Source of the DNA: Conexibacter sp. CPCC 206217
GTDB taxonomy: Bacteria > Actinomycetota > Thermoleophilia > Solirubrobacterales > Solirubrobacteraceae
DNA length: 64,000 bases
Reading direction: 5' to 3'
Assembly (NCBI RefSeq): GCF_030646165.1
Contig: NZ_JAUTDO010000001.1
Span: forward strand, 124,001 to 188,000
Part shown: in pieces, positions 31,289 through 39,903 of the stretch
How positions within the stretch are numbered: the stretch's first letter is position 1
How the letters are laid out: the number at the start of each line of letters is the position of its first letter
Notes under the pieces: generated by a model
What the model saw: the letters and a program-made list of their open reading frames with translations, nothing else
Told to the model about the DNA's origin: nothing
The model's database searches: none
Translations under genes and position numbers: made by a program

Positions 31289-31460
31289 TGCTGTGACGAC
31301 TGCGGATGCCTGTGATCCATAGCGCCGAATCGCCCGCCACGACTGACGGAATCCGGCCGTCGCTCTCGCCCTCCGGGTGGAGGGTTTGGGGCCCGGAACC
31401 GCGGAAATCGCTCGCAGGGCCCCAAACTCTCGGCAACTCACCATGATTCGAGCTTAGCGA

Positions 31461-31862
31461 TCACCGTCGCGCGCAGAGGGCTCGGACAGCGGCGACGTCG
31501 CGAGCGATCTGGGCAGTCAGCTGCTCGACTGAGTCGAAGCGCTGCTCGGGGCGCAGAAGCTGGATCAGCTCGATCACGATCCGGCGACCGTAGAGGTCGC
31601 CTTCGAAGTCGAGCAGGTACGCCTCGGCGAGCGGTTCGAGTCTGTCCCCGATCGTGGGGCGGACGCCGATGTTGATCGCGGCGGCGTGATCCAGCACGCA
31701 GCCGGCGTAGACGCCGTGAGCAGGTCCATCTTCGGCCAGGCGGACGTTCGCGGTCGGGAACCCGAGCTGGCGGCCCAGTCTGAGGCCCTCGACGACGACG
31801 CCCTCGACGGTCGTGATGGCTCCGTGCGGCCGCATGGCGCCGGGCGGCGCGGAACGTGTCAT
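31461..31862 (-). CDS. Stand-alone riboflavin kinase (RibF C-terminal domain type)
   Basis: 133 aa. Only the flavokinase domain is present: EGLRLGRQLGFPTANVRL with the PTAN metal/nucleotide motif, GVYAGCVLD, NIGVRPTIGD and YGRRIVIELIQLLRPEQRFDS. The FAD-synthetase half of bacterial RibF is missing, so it should make FMN from riboflavin and ATP but not FAD. It is divergent from the GAF/Fis regulator gene, with about 120 bp shared. Many flavoenzymes in the window (hydroxyacid oxidase, luciferase-like, flavin reductase) would use FMN. Confidence 0.85.
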   Translation of the reverse strand: MTRSAPPGAMRPHGAITTVEGVVVEGLRLGRQLGFPTANVRLAEDGPAHGVYAGCVLDHAAAINIGVRPTIGDRLEPLAEAYLLDFEGDLYGRRIVIELIQLLRPEQRFDSVEQLTAQIARDVAAVRALCARR

Positions 31863-31981
31863 CGCTTCGCACTCCACGGCGGCCGACGCTTGCCGCGGCG
31901 ACCGGTGACACGCCAAGCGGGCGCAGCCGGCGTCTCGTCGCTCGTTTTCTCGGCAACAGCTCGTCTACAGTCTGGAGAGAC

Positions 31982-33991
31982 GTGGCCGCCAGGTTGGACA
32001 CGAGAGCGCTCACGCTCGCCCGCGATCGCTTCCTCGGAACCGGTGCGTGGCCGCGTGACGTGGCGATCCGGCCCGAGATCGTCGCCTCCTGGAGCCGCTG
32101 CGCGTTGAGCGGCATCGACCCCGAGCGGGCGCGCGGCGCGCCGATCTCCGACGTCGATGCAGAGGGCCGCATGTGGCACGCCGCGGAGCCGGTCCTGAAG
32201 GACCTGCGCGATCAGCTGACCGACACGCCGACCGGGATACTGCTGTCCGACCGCGGCGGCCGTGTGCTCTACCGTCACAGCTCCGACGACGCGACCGCGC
32301 GCGCCTGGGACGCATCGGACGTCGCGCTCGGCTGCCATCTCGGCGAAACCGTCGCCGGCACCAACGGCGTCGGCACCGTGCTGGAGATCGAGGCGCCGCT
32401 GCTGATCAGCGGCGCCGAGCACTTTCTCACCAAGCTGCAGCCATTCACGTGCGCCGGCGGACCGATCCGCCATCCGATCACCCACCAGCTGCTGGGAGCG
32501 ATCTGCGTGTCGGCGCGGGCTCAGCGGTCGAGTCCTCTGATGCGACCGTTCGTGCTCGCGGCGGTGCGCGAGGTCGAGCGGCGCCTCTATCTCGACAGCT
32601 CGCGCGCCGAGCGGCTCCTGCTCGAGCACTTCCTCGCCGCCGACAAGCGTGCCGGCCGCGCGCTGATCGTCGTCAACGAGCGGATGGTGATCAGCAGTCC
32701 GCCCGCAGCGCGCCTGCTCGGCGACGTCGAGCAGGGGCTGCTGTGGGAGCACGCCTCCGAGACGATCCATCGCCGCACCGCGCGCGAGAGCGACTTCACG
32801 CTGCCGGACGGCCGCATCCTGCACACGCGCTGCACCACGATCGTGGACGGCGGCGAGGTCGTCGGCGCGCTGATCGAGCTCGACGTGCCGCAGGACCGCG
32901 AGCGCGACCGCGCGCGGAGGCTGCCCACAGACCCGGCCCGCGGCGAAGCGCGCGGCGGCGCCCGCGCCCGCACGCACGGGCGTGGGCGCGTGAAGCGAGA
33001 GGATCCCGCGCCCTGTCCGCAGCTCGCGGAGCTTGCCGGCAGCAGCCGGGCATGGCGGACCGTTCTGCGCCAGGCCGCGTCGTTCAGCGCCGACACGCTG
33101 CCGCTGTTGCTGCGGGGCGAGCGCGGCGTCGGCAAGCACTCGCTGCTGAAGGCGCTGTTCGCCGGCCAGCGCGCGGCTGGCACGTTGCGGGTCTTCGACG
33201 CCGCGCTGCAGCCGATCGAGGGGGCGGCCTGGCTGCGCGAGGTGCGCGCCGCGACGACGGCCGGCAGCGACTGCGAGCTGCTTGCGCTGCGCAACGTCGA
33301 GACGCTGCACGCCGACGTCGCGCAGACGCTCGGTGCGCTGCTCGACGCGATCGGCGACGACGGGCCGCGCGTCGTCGCAACGCTGACAGATGCCCCACCC
33401 GCGGGCTCCGAGCGCACCGAGCGGCGCGGCGGCACCAGCGGCACCGGTGGCACCGGCAGCACCCGCGGCACCGACGGCACCAGCGGCACGGGCGGCACCA
33501 GCGGACGCCCGGAGCAAGACGGCGACGCTCAGCCAGCCGCGCAGCTGATCGAGCGGCTCGGCGTCGCGACCGTCACGCTGCCGCCGCTGCGCGACCGGCT
33601 CGAGGACCTGCCCGAGCTGGTCGCGACCCTGACCCGTCGTCACACCGCCGGCGCGATCGAGCCGCGCTGGCGGCCCGACGCGCTGCAGACGCTCAGCCGT
33701 CTCGACTGGCCGGCGAACGTGCGCGAGCTGGAGAACGTCGTGCGGCGTGTGCTCGCGACGCGGCGCAGTGCCGACATCCGCGCAGAAGATCTGCCCGACG
33801 ACGTGCGCGGACGCGCGCCCCGGCGCAAGCTGCTGTATCTCGAGCGCGTCGAGCTGGAGGCGATCATGACCGCGCTGCAGCGCACCGGGGGCAACAAGGC
33901 GCAGGCGGCGCAGCTGCTCGGCATCTCGCGCGCGACGCTGTATCGCAAGCTGCGCTCGCTCGGGCTCGACCTCGACAAGACGGTCTTCTGA
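31982..33991 (+). CDS. GAF-domain Fis-type regulator, AcoR-like with altered AAA+ domain (paralogue 1)
   Basis: 669 aa from GTG 31982, with GGAGAG five to six bases before it and a -10-like TACAGT further up. GAF sensor region about residues 60-200 (GETVAGTNGVGTVLE; GPIRHPITHQLLGAI), an AAA+-like region about 340-590, and a Fis HTH at the C-terminus (NKAQAAQLLGISRATLYRKL). Walker A GERGVGKHS is present; Walker B acids are missing (LLALRNVETL), and the GAFTGA loop is replaced by LQPIEGAA. It therefore cannot be a standard sigma-54 activator. A Gly/Thr/Ser repeat linker interrupts the AAA+ part. It likely senses an aromatic or acyl compound and regulates neighbouring catabolic genes. Confidence 0.87.
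   Translation: MAARLDTRALTLARDRFLGTGAWPRDVAIRPEIVASWSRCALSGIDPERARGAPISDVDAEGRMWHAAEPVLKDLRDQLTDTPTGILLSDRGGRVLYRHSSDDATARAWDASDVALGCHLGETVAGTNGVGTVLEIEAPLLISGAEHFLTKLQPFTCAGGPIRHPITHQLLGAICVSARAQRSSPLMRPFVLAAVREVERRLYLDSSRAERLLLEHFLAADKRAGRALIVVNERMVISSPPAARLLGDVEQGLLWEHASETIHRRTARESDFTLPDGRILHTRCTTIVDGGEVVGALIELDVPQDRERDRARRLPTDPARGEARGGARARTHGRGRVKREDPAPCPQLAELAGSSRAWRTVLRQAASFSADTLPLLLRGERGVGKHSLLKALFAGQRAAGTLRVFDAALQPIEGAAWLREVRAATTAGSDCELLALRNVETLHADVAQTLGALLDAIGDDGPRVVATLTDAPPAGSERTERRGGTSGTGGTGSTRGTDGTSGTGGTSGRPEQDGDAQPAAQLIERLGVATVTLPPLRDRLEDLPELVATLTRRHTAGAIEPRWRPDALQTLSRLDWPANVRELENVVRRVLATRRSADIRAEDLPDDVRGRAPRRKLLYLERVELEAIMTALQRTGGNKAQAAQLLGISRATLYRKLRSLGLDLDKTVF
33428..33505 (+). 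repeat. In-frame GGCACC-type minisatellite in a regulator gene
   Basis: About eight imperfect copies of a 9-bp unit (GGCACCAGC/GGT variants) encode alternating Gly-Thr-Ser/Gly residues. Length is a multiple of three, so copy-number changes would keep the frame. The other two paralogous regulators lack it. Confidence 0.75.
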
Positions 33992-34020
33992 GCGGCCGCG
34001 ACGATCTGCCGAGAGCACCG

Positions 34021-34371
34021 TCAGACCGCCTCGTGTTGCGCCGCCCGGGCGAGCGCGCACAGCTCCTCGGCCGAGTCGCAGCAGCGCACGGTCTGCACCT
34101 GGCGGTCCTCGATCCGCTCGCGCAGGAGGTCGCGGAAGGCGAGGTGGAGCGGGTGGTCGGTGTAGCGCTGCAGCGCCGCCTCGTCCTCGAACTCCATCGA
34201 CATGCAGAAGCGCCAGCGCGGCTCCGTCACGGCGGCGAACGCCGCGCCGATCTGGAAGTTGCGCGGCTCTTCGATCCCCTGCGGCAGGTGCCGCGCGGCC
34301 AGCAGCAGCTCGGCGAGGCTCTCCTGCGACAGCTGCGGGGGAGCGTTGAAGAGCAGGAAGTGCTTGATCAT
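34021..34371 (-). CDS. Stress-responsive alpha/beta-barrel (Dabb) domain protein
   Basis: 116 aa. MIKHFLLFNAPPQLSQE at the start and FCMSMEFEDEAALQRYTDHP are the Dabb signature: dimeric ferredoxin-like barrel proteins that act as small lyases or monooxygenase-like enzymes. ATGA overlap with the isomerase gene upstream puts it as last gene of the sugar-acid operon. No catalytic residue can be assigned. Confidence 0.85.
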   Translation of the reverse strand: MIKHFLLFNAPPQLSQESLAELLLAARHLPQGIEEPRNFQIGAAFAAVTEPRWRFCMSMEFEDEAALQRYTDHPLHLAFRDLLRERIEDRQVQTVRCCDSAEELCALARAAQHEAV

Positions 34372-35240
34372 CGATCTCTCCGGTCTTGGTCCGTCTCGCG
34401 CTCGATCCGCGCCCAGATGTCGCGCACGAGCTGCTGCATGCTCAGCGCCTCGGCCCAGCGATCGGACAGCTCCTGGCCGTCGGCGCCGGTGATCGCGTAC
34501 CACTGCGGCGGTCCGAGCTCGGTCGTGAACGTCAGCACGGCGTCGTCGGCGGCACGTGCGCGGAAGTCGCGAAAGCCCCACTCCCACCAGCCCGCGAACA
34601 GCTCGACCCACTGACGGTGATGCTCGAACGACGTCTGGATCTGCACCTGCTCGCGCGACGCCACGCGGCCGTGGTAGGCACGGGCGTGGCGCAGCACCTG
34701 GCGGATCATGCCGTGGTCGACCGCGTCGATCGGCCACGCGAACTCGCGTCCGACGAGGAAGTGCGAGAGGTCGGCCGTCAGCTCCAGCGACGGGACCGCG
34801 TCGAGCAGGTCGAGCGTGAACATCAGGTCGGTCGTCATGCGGTCGCGGTGCGTCTCGACGTACGCCGGGATGCCGGCCTGCCGCGCGAGCCGCTGCCAGC
34901 CGAGCAGGTAGGGGACGCATTCGGCGACCGTGCGCGGCCGCACGTTCGGCTGCAGGTTGACGTGGTCGACGTGCTCGCGGCCGACGTCCGCGATCGTCTC
35001 GAAGACGGTCGCGAAGCCCTCGACGGTCGTCGGGAAGTACGACGCCTGGATTCGCAGGCCGTGCGCGACCGCCAGCGCGCAGACGCGGCGCGCCAGCTCG
35101 GCGTCGGTGAACGAGACCGAGACGCCGTCGAAGCCGGCCTCGGCGATCCGCTCGAACTGCTGCTCGAGCGTCCACGGCAGCCGCGCCCGCCATGGCAGCC
35201 CGTTCATGCCCCAGATCGACTGGTAGACGTGCAGTTGCAT
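34368..35240 (-). CDS. Sugar phosphate isomerase/epimerase family (xylose-isomerase-like TIM barrel)
   Basis: 290 aa. Family traits: start with QSIWGMNGLPW, AEAGFDGVSVSF, HGLRIQASYFP, VNLQPN, the metal Glu in YVETHRDRMT, and the metal Asp/His in LTADLSHFLVGRE. Enzymes of this group interconvert keto- and aldo-sugars or act on inositol or sugar-acid intermediates. A GTG at 35249 overlapping the ADH stop (GTGA) is an alternative start three codons upstream. Confidence 0.83.
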   Translation of the reverse strand: MQLHVYQSIWGMNGLPWRARLPWTLEQQFERIAEAGFDGVSVSFTDAELARRVCALAVAHGLRIQASYFPTTVEGFATVFETIADVGREHVDHVNLQPNVRPRTVAECVPYLLGWQRLARQAGIPAYVETHRDRMTTDLMFTLDLLDAVPSLELTADLSHFLVGREFAWPIDAVDHGMIRQVLRHARAYHGRVASREQVQIQTSFEHHRQWVELFAGWWEWGFRDFRARAADDAVLTFTTELGPPQWYAITGADGQELSDRWAEALSMQQLVRDIWARIERETDQDRRDR

Positions 35241-35245
35241 CACGT

Positions 35246-36358
35246 TCACCCGCGCAGGTCGATGACCGTGCGGATCCCGTCCTGCGCCTCCATCAGCTCG
35301 AACGCGCGGTTGACCTCGTCCAGTCGCACGCGATGCGAGATGAACGGCGCGACGTCCAGCTCGCCCTCCATCCAGCGATCGATCAGCCTCGGCACCTGCT
35401 CGCGGCCCTTCAGCCCGCCGAACGAGGCGCCCGCGATGCGGCGGCCCTGGATCAGCCAGCGCGGGATCACGTCGAGCGTCTCGCCTCTGCCGGCGACGCC
35501 GGTGATCGTGCACAGCCCCCACCCCATCCGCGCCGCCTCGACCGCCTGTCTCATCACGCGCACGTTGCCGGTCGCCTCGAACGTGTAGTCGGCACCGAAG
35601 CCGTCGGTCAGCTCGAGCAGCTCGGCGACCGCGTCGGGACCGCCGATCAGCGTGTCGGTCGCGCCCTGGCCGCGCGCCAGCTCCAGCCGCTGCGGCGAGA
35701 GGTCGACCGCGACGATCCGCTCAGCGCCCTGCAGCCGCGCGCCGGCGACCGCCCCAAGCCCGACCATCCCCGCGCCGAAGACGACGCAGGTCGAGCCAGC
35801 GCGCACCTGGGCGGTCTGCATCGCCGCGCCGAGACCCGTCGACAACCCGCAGGCGAACAGGCAGGCGCCGTCCAGCGGCGCGTCCGAACGGATCTTCGCC
35901 AGCGCGATCTGCGGGATGACGGCGTACTCGGAGAAGGTCGAGGTCCCCATGAAGTGGCGCACGCGTTCGTCGCCGCGATGCAGCCGCGTGGTGCCGTCGG
36001 GCAGGTACCCCTTGTTCTGCTCTTCGCGGATCGCGAGGCAGATGTTCGTGCGGCCGCTGCGACAGTGGACGCAGTCGTCGCACTGCGGCGAGAACAACGT
36101 GACGACATGGTCGCCGGGCGCCACCAGCGTGACGCCGTCGCCGACCTGCTCGACGATTCCCGCGCCCTCGTGACCGAGCACGCACGGCGCGTAGCCGGAC
36201 GGGTCGACGCCGGAGGCGGTGTAGAGGTCGGTGTGGCAGACGCCGCACGCATGCAGCCGCACGAGCGCCTCCCCCGGCCCCGGACCGTCCAGCTCCAGCT
36301 GCTGGACCGCGAGCGGCTCGCCGAAGCGCTCCAGCACGGCTGCGGTGGTCGTGACCAT
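35246..36358 (-). CDS. Zinc-dependent alcohol dehydrogenase, class III type
   Basis: 370 aa. Catalytic Zn Cys in CGVCHTDLYT, GHEGAGIV, structural-Zn cysteines CDDCVHCRSGRTNIC, NAD-binding VFGAGMVGLGAV. Length and Cys-rich loop match the class III/mycothiol- or glutathione-dependent formaldehyde dehydrogenase group, but substrate could be any primary alcohol. Three bases from the aldehyde dehydrogenase gene upstream, suggesting alcohol to aldehyde to acid. Confidence 0.9.
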   Translation of the reverse strand: MVTTTAAVLERFGEPLAVQQLELDGPGPGEALVRLHACGVCHTDLYTASGVDPSGYAPCVLGHEGAGIVEQVGDGVTLVAPGDHVVTLFSPQCDDCVHCRSGRTNICLAIREEQNKGYLPDGTTRLHRGDERVRHFMGTSTFSEYAVIPQIALAKIRSDAPLDGACLFACGLSTGLGAAMQTAQVRAGSTCVVFGAGMVGLGAVAGARLQGAERIVAVDLSPQRLELARGQGATDTLIGGPDAVAELLELTDGFGADYTFEATGNVRVMRQAVEAARMGWGLCTITGVAGRGETLDVIPRWLIQGRRIAGASFGGLKGREQVPRLIDRWMEGELDVAPFISHRVRLDEVNRAFELMEAQDGIRTVIDLRG

Positions 36359-36361
36359 CGC

Positions 36362-37726
36362 TCAGGCCTCCACGAGCAGGGTGCGGGTCTCGGTGTAGAA
36401 GTCGCGCGCCGCGAGCCCCTGCTCCTTCGGCCCCAGGCCCGACGCCTTGCTGCCGCCGAACGGCACGTGGTAGTCGAGCCCGGAGGTCGGCGCGTTGACG
36501 CGCACGAGCCCGTAGCGCAGCGCCGGAAGCGCCTCCAGCGCCGACCCCAGCTCGCGCGTGAAGACCGACGCGACGAGCCCGAACGGGCTGTCGTTGGCGA
36601 GCTCGATCGCGTGCTCGGCCGAGCGTGCGCGCAGCAGTCCGGCAACCGGCGCGAAGACCTCGTCGCGGCCGAGCGGCCCCGACTGCTGCGGGAGCTCGAC
36701 GAGCGCCGGGGCGAGGTAGAAGCCGTCGTCGTCGAGCGCGCCGCCGCCCGTCAGGACGGACCCGCCGGATGCCTCGACGGCCGCGCTGGCCGAGCTGCGC
36801 GCGGCGGCGTCGATCAGCGGGCCGACGAGACAGCGCTCGTCGGAGGGATCGACCACGGTCAGCGCCTCGACGGCGGCGACCAGGCGGTCGCGCAGCTCGT
36901 CGTAGACGTCGTCGTGGACGATGATGCGGCTCGTCGCCGTGCACTTCTGCCCGGCGTAGCCCATCGCCGCGTAGGCGATCTTCTGCGCGGCCGCGGCGAG
37001 GTCGGCGGACGGCAGCACGATCGACGGGTTGTGTCCGCTCATCTCGCACTGCGCGGGGATCCCGCGCGCCGCCGCCTGCTGTGCGACGGCCCGCCCGCCC
37101 GCCAGCGACCCGGTGAAGGTGACCGCGTCGACACGCTCCTCGGCGACGAGCGCCGCGCCGACGTCGGCTCCGCCCTCCAGCAGCTCCAGCAGCCCGTCGG
37201 GCAGCTGCGCGGCGACGATCTCGCTCAGCAGACGAGCGGTCGCGGTCGCCTCGACGGCCGGCTTGAACAGCACCGCGTTGCCGTACGCGAGCGCCGGCGC
37301 GATCTTCCAGCTGGGCGTCGCGACCGGGAAGTTCCAGGGCGCGATCACCGCGCACACGCCGACCGGGTAACGACGCGCGGCGAGGATCGCCGACGGCGAG
37401 GCGCCGGGGTAGGTCTCACCGTCGGGCGCGAGCACCGCGGTGGCGTAGTAGCGGTAGATCGCGACCGCGCGCGCGATCTCGCCGCGCGCTTCGACGATCG
37501 GCTTGCCGACCTCGCGCGTGACGAGCGCGGCCAGCTCGCCGGCGCGCTGTTCGAGCGCGTCGGCGACGACGCTCAGCGCGGCTCCGCGCGCCGCCGCGGG
37601 GGTCGCCGCCCACGCGCGCGCGGCCTGCGCGGCGCGCGCCGCGGCGGGTGCGACGGCGGCGGTCGGCCCGTCGAACTCGAGCACCACGTCCGACGGGCGC
37701 GCGGGGTTCAGGCTCAGGTGGCTCAT
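36362..37726 (-). CDS. Aldehyde dehydrogenase (NAD(P)-dependent)
   Basis: 454 aa. ALDH motifs: APWNFPVATPSWKIAPALA, FTGSLAGG, the Glu segment reads CEMSGHNPSIV (normally ELGGK), and the catalytic Cys in GYAGQKCTATSRI. C-terminal PFGGSKASGLGPKE. It oxidises an aldehyde to the acid; coupling to a Zn-ADH and GH88 points to a sugar-derived semialdehyde. ATGA overlap with the GH88 gene. Confidence 0.9.
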   Translation of the reverse strand: MSHLSLNPARPSDVVLEFDGPTAAVAPAAARAAQAARAWAATPAAARGAALSVVADALEQRAGELAALVTREVGKPIVEARGEIARAVAIYRYYATAVLAPDGETYPGASPSAILAARRYPVGVCAVIAPWNFPVATPSWKIAPALAYGNAVLFKPAVEATATARLLSEIVAAQLPDGLLELLEGGADVGAALVAEERVDAVTFTGSLAGGRAVAQQAAARGIPAQCEMSGHNPSIVLPSADLAAAAQKIAYAAMGYAGQKCTATSRIIVHDDVYDELRDRLVAAVEALTVVDPSDERCLVGPLIDAAARSSASAAVEASGGSVLTGGGALDDDGFYLAPALVELPQQSGPLGRDEVFAPVAGLLRARSAEHAIELANDSPFGLVASVFTRELGSALEALPALRYGLVRVNAPTSGLDYHVPFGGSKASGLGPKEQGLAARDFYTETRTLLVEA

Positions 37727-38934
37727 GGCTTCGTGACGGCCTCTCGGTTCGTGCCGGCGCGCGTGCCCTGCAGCAGCTGCTCGACCGACAGTCGTCGGGT
37801 CGCGAGCGCGAGCGCGAGCGCGTAGTAGTAGTCGCCCCACGGCGTCGCGCCGCTGAGGCCCAGTCGGTGCGGGATCGAGTAGGACGAGCGCTGCAGGATC
37901 CCGTCCTCCGGTCCGCTCGTCAGCGCCGCGTCCGCGAGTCCGCTCAGCAGGGACGTGCCCGCCGCTCGCAGCCGGTCTCTCGCGGCAGTCGCGGGATGGC
38001 GGTCGGACAGGATCAACAGGCCCAGCGCGACGATCGCGGAGGCGCTCGCGTCCTCCGGCGCGTCGGGAGCTCCGTCGTCGAAGTCCCACGGCACGACGCA
38101 GTCCGCCGGCACACGCGCCGCGAAGTACGCCCACGCGCGCTCGGCCGCGTCCAGCAGCCGCTCGTCGCCGGTCGCGGCATACGCCCACGCGAAGCCGGCG
38201 ATCGCCCACGCCTGCCCGCGCGACCAGCACGAGCGCTGCGACGAGCCCTGGAACGTGCCCTGCTCCAGCAGCCGGCCGTCGACGGGGTCGAAGCGGTTGA
38301 GGTGGTAGGTCGACCCGTCCTCGCGCAGGAACGCCTGAGCCGAGGTGAGCGCATGGCGGTGCGCGCGGTCGATCAGCTCGCTGCCCTCGGGGCCTTGGAC
38401 GACGCGCCCGGCCCACCACAGCAGCGGCAGGTTCATCATCGTGTCGATCGTGCTGGTGCCGGCCGAGCGCGGGTCGTCGGCGGCGCCGAACGCCTGGATG
38501 AAGCCGCCCGACTCGCGGTAGCGGCCCGCGAGCGTGAGGGCGGCGGTGAGCGCCGGCGCCAGCTCGTCGTCACGCAGCTCGCCGGTGATCGCGCCGGTCA
38601 CGAACGAGGGATAGAAGAGGAAGCCGAGGTCGTGCGTGGTGCCGTCGTGCTGGCGCTGCTCGAGGTCGCGCAGCAGCGGTCGCAGCGGCAGGCCGCCGTC
38701 CGCCGGCTCGCCGTCGAGCCGGCGCAGCCAACCGCTGCCGGCGCCGAAGCCCGCCGTCCAGTTGCCGTGGTCGTAGAAGACGTCGTCGACCCAGCCGCTG
38801 CGCTGGTCCAGCGGGAAGCGCACCCACTGACCGTCGTCGCAGTAGTGGGGGTAGCGGCCCGGGTGCTGCCCGTTGCGCCGCTCCTCGCGCTCGACCAGCG
38901 CGCGCACGCGCTGCCATGCCTGTTCGAGCGTCAT
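37723..38934 (-). CDS. Glycoside hydrolase family 88-like (unsaturated uronyl hydrolase)
   Basis: 403 aa. An (alpha/alpha)6-barrel protein with the GH88/GH105 features DTMMNLPLLWWAG, SRGQAWAIAGFAWAYAATG, PWDFDDG and TPWGDYYYALAL. Family enzymes hydrate and release 4,5-unsaturated uronic acid from oligosaccharides made by polysaccharide lyases. No signal peptide, so it acts on imported di- or oligosaccharides in the cytoplasm. Coupled by ATGA overlaps to the ALDH downstream and the FAH-like gene upstream. Confidence 0.85.
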   Translation of the reverse strand: MTLEQAWQRVRALVEREERRNGQHPGRYPHYCDDGQWVRFPLDQRSGWVDDVFYDHGNWTAGFGAGSGWLRRLDGEPADGGLPLRPLLRDLEQRQHDGTTHDLGFLFYPSFVTGAITGELRDDELAPALTAALTLAGRYRESGGFIQAFGAADDPRSAGTSTIDTMMNLPLLWWAGRVVQGPEGSELIDRAHRHALTSAQAFLREDGSTYHLNRFDPVDGRLLEQGTFQGSSQRSCWSRGQAWAIAGFAWAYAATGDERLLDAAERAWAYFAARVPADCVVPWDFDDGAPDAPEDASASAIVALGLLILSDRHPATAARDRLRAAGTSLLSGLADAALTSGPEDGILQRSSYSIPHRLGLSGATPWGDYYYALALALATRRLSVEQLLQGTRAGTNREAVTKP

Positions 38935-39893
38935 GCGCGCGCCTCGGCGGCTGAGACGGACACGGCCTCTGCGGTCGGGTGTCTGAAGACCTCGTTCGTC
39001 AGCGTCCCGATCCGCGGGCACGAGATCGCGACGATGTGGCCGGGCTGCAACGCGACGTCGTCCGGCGGCACGATCCCGGTGCCGGTCAGCAGCACGGTGC
39101 CGTCCCCGACCGTGTTGGAGCGCCGCAGCCAGCGGCTCAGCTGCTCGAACCCGCGCACCATCGACGCGGTCGTGGCCGTGCCCGTGTAGACGAGCTCGCC
39201 GGCCGCGTCGCGCACGGTCAGCTCCAGCTCGAACTCACCCAGCTCGCCGCCCGCGGGCGCGATCAGCGCGCACGGGCCGAGCGAGCAGGCGCTGTCGTAG
39301 ATCTTCGCCTGCGGCAGGTAGAGCGGGTTGCGCGCCTCGATGTCGCGCGCGGTCACGTCGTCACCGAGCGTGACCGCGACGATCGCGCCGTCGGCGTCGA
39401 GGATCAGCGCCAGCTCCGGCTCAGGCACGGTCCACGCGCTGTCGCCGCGGATCGCGACCGGCGCGTGCGGGCCGACGCTGCGGCGTCCGCCGACGTCCTT
39501 GAGGAAGATCTCCGGCCGCTCGGCGTCGTAGATCTGCGCGTAGACGTCGGCCGCGTGCTCGCTCTCCGCCTCGCGCGCCTCGCGTGAACGGCGATAGGTG
39601 ACGCCCGCGGCCCAGGTCTCCGGCGCGACGACCGGAGCGCTCACCGGCAGGCCGCCGACCCAGCCGCGCGCGGCGTCGACGTCGACCCCCTCGCCCGAGC
39701 GCTCGGCCATCCCCGCGAGCAGGTCGCACAACGGGACGTGCTCGGTGCGCGCCAGGCGGATCGCGGCGGCCAGGCCGGCCGGCTCGGCGGCGCCGGTCGG
39801 CAGCTGCGCGGTCACGTCCGTCGCCGCTTCAGCATGCTCCGGTATCACGGCGAGGCGCAGCTCTCCGTCGCGCCGGAACTCGACAGTTCTCAT
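38931..39893 (-). CDS. Fumarylacetoacetate-hydrolase-family protein
   Basis: 320 aa. The C-terminal FAH domain includes FLKDVGGRRSVGPHAPV, EPELALILDADG (metal Glu residues), YLPQAKIYDSACSLGP and LLTGTGIVPP. Members hydrolyse or dehydrate 2-oxo-3-deoxy sugar acids as well as fumarylpyruvate-type compounds. The setting (GH88, ALDHs, uronate genes) favours a 2-oxo-3-deoxy acid dehydratase or hydrolase role. Ten bases separate it from the ALDH upstream. Confidence 0.85.
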   Translation of the reverse strand: MRTVEFRRDGELRLAVIPEHAEAATDVTAQLPTGAAEPAGLAAAIRLARTEHVPLCDLLAGMAERSGEGVDVDAARGWVGGLPVSAPVVAPETWAAGVTYRRSREAREAESEHAADVYAQIYDAERPEIFLKDVGGRRSVGPHAPVAIRGDSAWTVPEPELALILDADGAIVAVTLGDDVTARDIEARNPLYLPQAKIYDSACSLGPCALIAPAGGELGEFELELTVRDAAGELVYTGTATTASMVRGFEQLSRWLRRSNTVGDGTVLLTGTGIVPPDDVALQPGHIVAISCPRIGTLTNEVFRHPTAEAVSVSAAEARA

Positions 39894-39903
39894 CGTCTTC
39901 TCC

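Noticed and set aside
31157..31444. Possible 95-aa protein reading SRRSGVRVPSLTLKKA
   Set aside because: Same artefact from the second tRNA-His fragment.
23400..31450. CRISPR array, because several palindromic repeats occur
   Set aside because: Repeats are far apart (about 60 bp to 4.5 kb), differ in length and have no regular spacers.
33428..33505. Simple-sequence assembly artefact
   Set aside because: Units are imperfect, in frame, and flanked by continuous domain sequence, so it reads as a genuine linker.
31982..33991. Sigma-54-dependent activator
   Set aside because: No GAFTGA motif, no Walker B acids, and no -24/-12 promoter (TGGCAC-N5-TTGC) seen upstream of nearby operons.
35192..37825. 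877-codon + strand open frame opposite the isomerase, ADH and ALDH genes
   Set aside because: Antisense shadow of three well-supported enzymes; no domain or ribosome site.
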